Of a DNA stretch of 64,000 bases, positions 35,080 through 41,660 are shown piece by piece. Under the pieces are notes generated by a model that worked only from the letters and a program-made list of their open reading frames with translations, had not been told where the DNA came from and did not search any database. Positions within the stretch are counted from its first letter, which is position 1. Each line of letters begins with the position of its first letter. Source of the DNA: Stenotrophomonas sp. ZAC14D1_NAIMI4_1 (GTDB lineage: Bacteria > Pseudomonadota > Gammaproteobacteria > Xanthomonadales > Xanthomonadaceae); the NCBI RefSeq assembly GCF_003086775.1, contig NZ_CP026001.1, positions 584,407 to 648,406 on the forward strand, in the 5' to 3' direction. The position numbers were made by a program, and so were the translations under genes.

Positions 35080-36009
35080 ATGCCGCCGCTGCTGCACCGC
35101 CTTTCCCGCCCCGTCACCGCGCCGATCCGGCGCTGGGTGCTTGATGCCTTCCCGCGCGGCCAGAGCGGCATCGACTACGACCATCCGCTGGGCGACCCGG
35201 GCTGGTTCGGCCCTGACAGCGTGACCTGGCGCATGCACGCCGAGCTGCCCTCGATGCTGGCCGGCGGCCTGTGCGCGTTGATGCTGCAGACCCTGCACCC
35301 GCGCGCGCTGGCCGGCGTCTACGATCACTCCAACTTCCGCCAGGACCTGGTCGGCCGCCTGCGCCGGACCACGGCCTTCGTCGCGGGCACCAGCTACGCG
35401 CCCGCAGGGGAAGTGGAAAAGCTGGTGGCCAAGGTGCGTCGCATCCATGCGCAGATCCGCGGCCGCACGGCGCAGGGCGAGGCCTATGCCGCCGACGATC
35501 CGCAGCTGCTGACGTGGGTGCACGTGACCGAGGCGTTCGGCTTCCTGCAGGGCTATCGCCGCTACGGGCGCGACGTGCCGGAGGCGATCGCCGACCGCTA
35601 CTACGACGAGTACCGCTGCGTTGCAGAGGCCCTGGGTGCGGTGGACGTGCCGCGCAGCGAGGCGGAAGTGGCGGCCTACTTCTGCGCGCGGCAACCGGAG
35701 CTGCTGGCCGATGCGCGTTCGCGCGAAGTGCTGGCGGTGCTGTCGACGGTCAATCTGCCGGTGCCGATTCCGGGCCTGTCACGTGCGGTGTTCCTGGGGG
35801 CCGGGGCCGCGCTGCTGCCCGATTGGGCCGAGGCGATGCTGGAACGCACCGCGGGGCAGCGCACGCAGGCGGCGGCCTCGGCCAGGCTGATGCAGGGCAT
35901 GGCGCCGCTGTTCCGCCGCGCACTGCCCGATGGCCTGTCCACGCGCGCCTGTGCACGCGTGGGCGTGCCGGTGGACGTGCTGCGCGAGTGGCCCGAAATG
36001 CTCCGGTAG
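35080..36009 (+). CDS. DUF2236/MpaB-like oxygenase
   Basis: A 309-residue soluble protein. The family signature is visible as SVTWRMHAELPSMLAGG, LMLQTLHPRALAGVYDHSNF, RTTAFVAGTSYAP and a central HVTEAFGFLQGYRRYG; conserved His and Arg residues in these segments bind a b-type haem in the latex-clearing/MpaB group. Probable oxygenase; substrate unknown. The stop codon TAG is again part of a REP's GTAG tip (36006-36009). Confidence 0.75.
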   Translation: MPPLLHRLSRPVTAPIRRWVLDAFPRGQSGIDYDHPLGDPGWFGPDSVTWRMHAELPSMLAGGLCALMLQTLHPRALAGVYDHSNFRQDLVGRLRRTTAFVAGTSYAPAGEVEKLVAKVRRIHAQIRGRTAQGEAYAADDPQLLTWVHVTEAFGFLQGYRRYGRDVPEAIADRYYDEYRCVAEALGAVDVPRSEAEVAAYFCARQPELLADARSREVLAVLSTVNLPVPIPGLSRAVFLGAGAALLPDWAEAMLERTAGQRTQAAASARLMQGMAPLFRRALPDGLSTRACARVGVPVDVLREWPEMLR

Positions 36010-36071
36010 GTGCCAACAAGGTTGGCATCTACCAGAGCGGATTCTGCGGTAGATCCACGCCATGCGTGGAT
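36006..36071 (+). repeat. Two GTAG REPs
   Basis: The first (36006-36033) has GTAG, GTGCCAAC-AAG-GTTGGCAT and CTAC at the other end; the second (36049-36071) is GTAG-ATCCACGC-CAT-GCGTGGAT. Located between the DUF2236 and TetR genes. Confidence 0.8.
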
Positions 36072-36076
36072 GGATC

Positions 36077-36661
36077 TCACCCTGCCTTCAAACCCCGCAA
36101 CAACACCTCCAGCGCCGCGCCCGCCTGGCGCAACCGCGCATCACCGTCCTCGCCTTCGGCAATCCAGAACGCGGCTTCGGCAAGACTGCCGTAGATGAGC
36201 GACGCCAGCGCCTGAGCGTCCACTGCGGCAACCACGCCCTGCGCGATCAACTGTTCGATCAACCGCTGCATCGAGTTCACGCAGTGGCGCTGTGAATCCG
36301 GCGATGCACCGCCCAGCACCGCGCGCGCATCACGCAGCACGATGCGCTGGATGTCCGGTTCCAGGGCCATGTCCAGGTAGGCGCGGCAGCGCTGCACGAA
36401 CCCCTCCCACGCTTCGTCGGCCGCCTCGCTGATCGCCTGCAGCCGCACGTCCGTCTCGGCGTCGAGTTCGGCGACCACCGCCGCCAGCAGGCCCTTCTTG
36501 TCGCCGAAGTGGTGGTACAGCGCGCCCCGGGTCAGCCCGGCCTGGGCGGTCAGGTCGTCCATCGAGGTGGCCGCGTAGCCGTGTTCGCTGAACACCCGGC
36601 GGGCGGTGGCCAGCAGGCTGGCACGGGTTTCTTCCATCTCGGCGCGGGTGCGGCGGACCAT
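36077..36661 (-). CDS. TetR/AcrR-family repressor
   Basis: A 194-residue regulator with the helix-turn-helix RVFSEHGYAATSMDDLTAQAGLTRGALYHHFGDKKGLLAAV in the first 60 residues and a C-terminal ligand domain resembling TetR_C of the NalC/YcdC type. It is divergent from two MFS pumps, with three palindromes in the shared intergenic region, so it probably represses itself and the pumps until an inducer binds. Confidence 0.9.
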   Translation of the reverse strand: MVRRTRAEMEETRASLLATARRVFSEHGYAATSMDDLTAQAGLTRGALYHHFGDKKGLLAAVVAELDAETDVRLQAISEAADEAWEGFVQRCRAYLDMALEPDIQRIVLRDARAVLGGASPDSQRHCVNSMQRLIEQLIAQGVVAAVDAQALASLIYGSLAEAAFWIAEGEDGDARLRQAGAALEVLLRGLKAG

Positions 36662-36675
36662 CGGCAGCTCCTTTA

Positions 36676-36744
36676 CATACGGCGTGCATGATTGTTTACA
36701 TACGGCGCGTATGAATGTAGCCTCTTATTCATACGCTCTGTATG
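36676..36744. promoter_or_regulatory. Three operator-like palindromes for the TetR regulator
   Basis: CATAC-N5-GCATG at 36676-36690, CATAC-N5-GTATG at 36699-36713 and CATAC-N5-GTATG at 36730-36744. The first two share the spacer start GGCG and are preceded by TTTA. Starts are 23 and 31 bp apart. The layout fits AcrR-type repressors and covers the likely promoters of both divergent units. Confidence 0.75.
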
Positions 36745-36796
36745 TATTGTCATGGCGCCGCGGGCGCCAGGCAAGCCACTGCCCTGGAGAACCTGC

Positions 36797-38014
36797 TTGG
36801 CCACCCCCTATCGCGATCTGTTCGCTGCCCCTGGCACCGTCGGCCTGGCCCTGGCCGGGCTGCTGGCCCGGTTGCCCCTGCCGATGACAGGCATCGGCAT
36901 CATCACGCTCATCGTGCAACTGCGCGGCAGCTATGCCCTGGCCGGTGCGGTGTCGGCCACCTTCGTGCTCACCTATGCGCTGCTGTCCCCGCAGATATCG
37001 CGCCGGGTCGACCGTCATGGGCAGGGCAGGGTGCTGCCGCTGGCCGCCGCGCTCAGCGCGCTGGGCCTGCTGTGCCTGCTGGCCAGCACCGTGCTGCACG
37101 CGCCCACCTGGACCCTGTTCGCCAGCGCCACCCTGGCCGGCTGCATGCCCAGCATTTCGGCGATGGTGCGCGCGCGCTGGAGCGCGATCCATCGGGGGCG
37201 TGCACAGCTGCAGACCGCGTACTCGCTTGAAACGGTGTTCGACGAGGTCACGTTCATCGCCGGGCCGCCGCTGTCGGTTGGCCTGTCTGTCGCCGTCTGG
37301 CCGCAGGCCGGGGTACTGGCTGCCGCCGTGTTGCTGCTGGCGGGTGTCGCCGCGCTGGTGCTGCAGCGTGGCACTGAACCCGCGCCACAGCCGCTGCAGG
37401 CCGGTGCCGCCAGGCCCATGTCACCGCTGCGGCGGCCCGGTATCGCGCTGCTGGTACTGCTGATGCTGGCCATGGGCGTGATCGTCGGTACCGTCGACAT
37501 CGGCAGCGTGGCCTTCGCCGAGCAGCGTGGGCAGGCGATGGCGGCCAGCCTGGTGCTGTCCGCGTATGCCGCAGGCAGCTGCGTGGCGGGTCTCGTGTTT
37601 GGCGCGCTGACGCTGCAGGCGCCACTGCACCGCCTGTTGCTGCTGGGTGCGCTGGCCACTGCATCCAGCACCTTGCCGCTGCTCTGGGCCGGCAACGTGC
37701 CTGCGCTGGCGATGGCGGTCCTGCTGGCCGGCGTGTGCTTCGCGCCGACGATGATCGTGGCGATGTCGCTGGTCGAACAGCGCTTGCCTGCCGCGTGCCT
37801 GACCGAAGGCATGACCTGGCTGCTGGCTGGCCTGAATGTCGGCGTGGCGATGGGCGCCGCGTTGTCCGGGCAGGTGGTCGATGCCGGTGGCGTGCGCGCC
37901 GGCTTCGTCGTTGCGCTGTGCGCGGGCGCTGCGGTGCTGCTGCTGGCCGTGCTTGCGCAGCGCCCCTTGCGTTGCACCCACTCGCCTGCTGCCGCTGAAG
38001 GAACCGTGCAATGA
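36797..38014 (+). CDS. MFS transporter (drug-efflux type)
   Basis: About 405 residues from the TTG at 36797, which follows GGAGA by 8 nt and gives (M)ATPYRDLFAAPGTVGLALAGLL; an upstream ATG at 36752 lies directly beyond the last operator and has no ribosome binding site. Twelve helices are predicted. Features include LPMTGIGIITLIVQLRGSYALAG and a YSLETVFDEVTFIAGPPL segment found in a family of small-molecule exporters. First gene of a two-pump unit under likely TetR control; substrates unknown. Its stop overlaps the next ATG. Confidence 0.8.
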   Translation: MATPYRDLFAAPGTVGLALAGLLARLPLPMTGIGIITLIVQLRGSYALAGAVSATFVLTYALLSPQISRRVDRHGQGRVLPLAAALSALGLLCLLASTVLHAPTWTLFASATLAGCMPSISAMVRARWSAIHRGRAQLQTAYSLETVFDEVTFIAGPPLSVGLSVAVWPQAGVLAAAVLLLAGVAALVLQRGTEPAPQPLQAGAARPMSPLRRPGIALLVLLMLAMGVIVGTVDIGSVAFAEQRGQAMAASLVLSAYAAGSCVAGLVFGALTLQAPLHRLLLLGALATASSTLPLLWAGNVPALAMAVLLAGVCFAPTMIVAMSLVEQRLPAACLTEGMTWLLAGLNVGVAMGAALSGQVVDAGGVRAGFVVALCAGAAVLLLAVLAQRPLRCTHSPAAAEGTVQ

Positions 38015-39186
38015 ACACCGCCACATCGTCGCTGTCCCCCGCCGTGCCGACACACCGCTGGTGGGCCGTCGCCGCAGCCGGCCTGGCCACGTTCTCGGTG
38101 GTCACCACCGAGATGCTGCCTGTCGGCCTGTTGACCCTCATCGCCGATCACTTCGGTGCGTCCGCAGGCACCGCCGGCCTGATGATCTCGTTGCCCGCGC
38201 TGCTGGCGGCCCTGTTCGCACCGCTGGTGGTTGTTGCCGCTGGCGGCCTCGATCGCCGTCGCATCCTGTGCGCGCTGCTGGGCCTGCTGCTGGTGGCCAA
38301 CCTGGCTTCGGCGCTGGCGCCGGGCATTGGCTGGCTGCTGGCCGCGCGCGTGCTGGTGGGCTTCTGCATGGGTGGCATCTGGGCCATCGCCGGCGGACTG
38401 GCGGCGCGGCTGGTGCCGCCAGCGCGCATCGGCCTGGCCACTTCCATCATCTTCGGTGGCGTGGCCGCCGCCTCGGTGCTGGGCGTGCCGCTGGGCGCGA
38501 TGATCGGCGAGGCGCTGGGATGGCGTTGGGCGTTCGTGGCCATGGCGGTGTTCAGCGGCCTGGTCCTGCTGATGCATCTGCGGGTGGTGCCGGCGTTGCC
38601 GGTGGAAGGTTCGGTGCGCGCGCGCCAGTTCCTGCAGCAGCTGGGCAACCGGGGGCTGCGGATGGGGCTGCTGCTGACCCTGCTGCTGGTGGCCGCGCAC
38701 TTCGTTGCCTTCACCTATGTGCGGCCGCTGCTGGTCACGTTGGCGCATGTCGAGGCAGCGTGGATCGGCGGGCTGCTGTTTGCCTATGGCATGGCAGGCA
38801 TCCTTGGCAATTTCATCGTTGGCCCGCTGGCGGCGCGGCGCCCACGCGGCCTGCTGCTGGCCATCGCGCTGGGGCTGCTGCTGACGCCGCTGCTGTTGCT
38901 GTGGGTGGGTGATACGCCGGCCGGTGGCGTGGCGGTGCTGCTGTTGTGGGGCCTGGCCTATGGCGGGGTATCGGTGGGCTTGATGACGTGGATGATGAAG
39001 GCTGTACCACGGGCGGTGGAGATTGCCACCGCGCTGTATGTGGGCGTGTTCAACATCGGCATCGCGCTGGGCGCGTGGGCGGGCGGGCTGCTGGTCGATG
39101 GCCTGGGATTGCAGGCCAACCTGTGGGTCGCGGCCGGGCTGGCAGCGATGGCAACCGTGGTCGTGATGGGGCTGCGCCGGCAGTAG
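38011..39186 (+). CDS. MFS transporter (AraJ/PbuE type)
   Basis: A 391-residue, 12-helix major facilitator with TTEMLPVGLLTLIADHFG in helix 1 and VLVGFCMGGIWAIAGGLAARL in helix 4, features of the AraJ/PbuE/SotB group. The ATG overlaps the preceding gene by four bases, so both pumps should be translated together. The end of the reading frame, TAG, is part of a GTAG REP tip. Confidence 0.85.
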   Translation: MNTATSSLSPAVPTHRWWAVAAAGLATFSVVTTEMLPVGLLTLIADHFGASAGTAGLMISLPALLAALFAPLVVVAAGGLDRRRILCALLGLLLVANLASALAPGIGWLLAARVLVGFCMGGIWAIAGGLAARLVPPARIGLATSIIFGGVAAASVLGVPLGAMIGEALGWRWAFVAMAVFSGLVLLMHLRVVPALPVEGSVRARQFLQQLGNRGLRMGLLLTLLLVAAHFVAFTYVRPLLVTLAHVEAAWIGGLLFAYGMAGILGNFIVGPLAARRPRGLLLAIALGLLLTPLLLLWVGDTPAGGVAVLLLWGLAYGGVSVGLMTWMMKAVPRAVEIATALYVGVFNIGIALGAWAGGLLVDGLGLQANLWVAAGLAAMATVVVMGLRRQ

Positions 39187-39205
39187 ATCCACACCCTGCG
39201 TGGAT
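39183..39205 (+). repeat. GTAG REP overlapping a stop codon
   Basis: GTAG followed by ATCCACAC-CCT-GCGTGGAT (one mismatch). The TAG is the stop of the upstream MFS gene. Confidence 0.75.
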
Positions 39206-39227
39206 GGCACGCCGCATCCCATGAAAA

Positions 39228-39251
39228 AACGGGCGCCTTGCGGCGCCCGTT
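39228..39251 (-). terminator. Rho-independent terminator of the M13 peptidase gene
   Basis: Stem AACGGGCGCC / GGCGCCCGTT with a TTGC loop. On the minus strand it is followed by a run of T residues (A run at 39224-39229), just after the M13 stop codon. Confidence 0.85.
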
Positions 39252-39260
39252 CGCGTTACA

Positions 39261-41372
39261 TCACCACACCTTGACCCGCTTGTCCGGGGCCAGGTACAGC
39301 TTCTGGCCTTCCTTCACTTCAAAGGCCGGGTACCACGCATCGATGTTGCGCACGGTCAGCGCACGGTACTGGCCGGGGGCGTGCACGTCGGTCAGCAGGC
39401 CATTGCGCAGGGCCTGTTCGCGGCTCTTGCTGCGCCATGCCTGGGCGAAGCCGAGGAAGAAACGCTGGTCGGGGGTGAAGCCTTCCAGGGTCTGGCCCGG
39501 CTTGCCCTGCAGCGACATCTGGTAAGCGTCGTAGGCGGTGCCCAGGCCGGCCACGTCGGCGATGTTCTCGCCCAGGGTCAGCTTGCCGTTGACGTGCACG
39601 CCGGGGAACGGCTCGTAGCTGCTGAACTGCGCGGCCAGTGCATCACCGGCCGCGTTGAACTGCTTGAGGTCTTCGGCCGTCCACCAGTTGTGCAGCTTGC
39701 CGGTTTCATCGAACAGCGCGCCGGCGTTGTCGAAGCCATGGCTGATCTCGTGGCCGATCACTGCGCCGATGGCGCCGTAATTCACCGCGTCGTCGGCGGC
39801 GCCATCGAAGAACGGCGGCTGCAGGATCGCGGCCGGGAACACCAGGCGGTTCTCCAGCGGCACGTTCATCGCGTTGATGGTCTGCGGCAGCATCGCCCAC
39901 TCGTTGTGGTCGACCGGCTTGCCCAGCTTGGCGACGTTGCGTGCGTACTCGAACTGCTCGGCGCGCTGCGCATTGCCCAGCGGGTCGTCACGACGGATCT
40001 CCAGGCCGGTGTAGTCGCGCCAGGTGTCCGGGTAGCCCATGCCCACGGTCAGGCCGGCCACCTTGGCCTTGGCGTGTGCCTTGGTCTGCGGCGACATCCA
40101 GGCCAGGGCGTCGATGCGCTTGGCGAAGGCGGCGATGATGTTCTTCGCCATTTCGTCCGCGCGTTCCTTGGTCTTGGCGTCGAAGTGCTTTTCCACGTAA
40201 CGCTTGCCGATGGCTTCGCCGACGGCGTGGTTGGCATCGTCCACCGCACGCTTCCAGCGGTCGCTCTGCTGCGGGGTGCCGCTCAGTGCAGTGCCATGGA
40301 AGGCGAAGCGGGCATCGGCGAACGTCTTCGGCAGGTAGGCGGCGGCGCGGTCGAGCGCGTGGAAGGCCATGTAGTCCTTCCAAGCGTCCAGCGGCTCGGT
40401 GGCCACCAGCCGCGACAGGCCGGCCACGGCCTTGGGCTGCCACACGATGAAGTCCTGCTGCTGGCCCAGCTTGGCCGCGTCCAGGAACGCCGCCCAGTCC
40501 ATGCCCGGTGCCTTGGCGTTGAAGTCCGCCTGGGTCCACGGGTTGGCACCCAGGGTCACGTTGTTGGTTTCTTCCTGGCTGGCGTGGGCCTGGGCGATCT
40601 TCGTTTCCAGCGCGAGGATGCGCTGCGCCTTGCCGGCCGGATCGGCCACGCCGGCCAGCTGCAGCACCTGCGCGATGTAGGCCTGGTACTGCTTGCGCAG
40701 TTCGGCCATGCGGCCATCGCCCAGGTAGAAATCACGGTCGGGCATGCCCAGGCCGCCCTGCACCAGGTACGGCGCGTTGCGGTCCGGCTGCAGCATGTCC
40801 ACCGACACCCACAGGCCGAACAGGCGGTCGGTGTAGAAGTTGGTGGCATTGAGCAGGTCGACGTCGGCACGCATGTCGCCGCCCAGCGCGCGTGCCAGGC
40901 CCGCCTTGTCGGTGATGCCGCTGATCGCTGCCAGCTGCGGCTGCACCGGGGCCAGGCCGCGCTTCTCGATGCCGGCCTCATCCATGAACGCGGCGTAGTA
41001 ATCGCCGATCAGCTTGTCATCGCCGCTGGCCTGCGCATTGCCGGCCGCACCCTCGAGGATCGCGCGGGTATCGGCCTGGGTCTTTTCGGCGATGACGTTG
41101 AAGCTGCCAAAGCGCGAGCGGTCGGCCGGAATCTCGGTGTTCTTCACCCAGGTGCCGTTGGCGAAGCCGAAGAAGTCGTCGCCGGCGGCGATGCTGCGGT
41201 CCATGCCGCTGGCATCGAAGCCGAAGCTGCCCAGCATCGGCTTGGCCGGGGCAGGGGTGGCATCGGCCGGTGCGGGGGTGCCGGCGGCCGGTTCGGCCGG
41301 GCGGTCGCAGGCGGCCAGGGACAGGCTGGCGACGATGGCCAGCGCCAGGGTGGGACGGCGCAGCTTGGACAT
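39261..41372 (-). CDS. M13 (neprilysin-like) metallopeptidase lipoprotein
   Basis: A 703-residue lipoprotein: MSKLRRPTLALAIVASLSLAAC gives the lipobox cysteine at about residue 22. After a Pro/Ala linker the M13 domain contains FANGTWVKNTEIP, a NAMNVP substrate segment, the HEISH zinc site (GHEISHGFDNAG), GENIADVAG with the third ligand, and DAWYPAFEV near the end. It should be anchored in the outer membrane or periplasm and cleave small peptides, as do PepO-type enzymes. Chosen start precedes the signal; a longer frame exists upstream but would not be exported. A strong terminator follows. Confidence 0.92.
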   Translation of the reverse strand: MSKLRRPTLALAIVASLSLAACDRPAEPAAGTPAPADATPAPAKPMLGSFGFDASGMDRSIAAGDDFFGFANGTWVKNTEIPADRSRFGSFNVIAEKTQADTRAILEGAAGNAQASGDDKLIGDYYAAFMDEAGIEKRGLAPVQPQLAAISGITDKAGLARALGGDMRADVDLLNATNFYTDRLFGLWVSVDMLQPDRNAPYLVQGGLGMPDRDFYLGDGRMAELRKQYQAYIAQVLQLAGVADPAGKAQRILALETKIAQAHASQEETNNVTLGANPWTQADFNAKAPGMDWAAFLDAAKLGQQQDFIVWQPKAVAGLSRLVATEPLDAWKDYMAFHALDRAAAYLPKTFADARFAFHGTALSGTPQQSDRWKRAVDDANHAVGEAIGKRYVEKHFDAKTKERADEMAKNIIAAFAKRIDALAWMSPQTKAHAKAKVAGLTVGMGYPDTWRDYTGLEIRRDDPLGNAQRAEQFEYARNVAKLGKPVDHNEWAMLPQTINAMNVPLENRLVFPAAILQPPFFDGAADDAVNYGAIGAVIGHEISHGFDNAGALFDETGKLHNWWTAEDLKQFNAAGDALAAQFSSYEPFPGVHVNGKLTLGENIADVAGLGTAYDAYQMSLQGKPGQTLEGFTPDQRFFLGFAQAWRSKSREQALRNGLLTDVHAPGQYRALTVRNIDAWYPAFEVKEGQKLYLAPDKRVKVW

Positions 41373-41660
41373 GGACTTCTCTTGCGGCGGGAAAACCCCA
41401 AGTCTAATCCCCTGCGCGCGTGCTGGATGCCCTGCTGCGGGGGCCGTGCTGTGCCCGATCTGGCTGAACACGCGCCGCCGATCTTCACGCCGTCATCGGC
41501 GTGGTGCATGCTGCAGGCTGGATACCGGCGCAGCCATGGGGAAGATGGCGTGCCGGACAGACCCAGGCGTCAAGAATGCCGATCTGCGGCCGCTCTGGTC
41601 GGGGATGTGGAGGAATCGTTCGCGCATGAAGCCAGTCGTCTGCACAGGGAACATCGACCG

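Noticed and set aside
36752..36796. ATG at 36752 as the start of the first MFS gene
   Set aside because: No ribosome binding site and only 8 nt beyond an operator; the TTG at 36797 has GGAGA at good spacing.
39381..41660. Long plus-strand open frame ahead of the GGDEF-EAL gene
   Set aside because: It is the antisense of the M13 peptidase; high GC keeps stops rare. The real protein begins at 41661.
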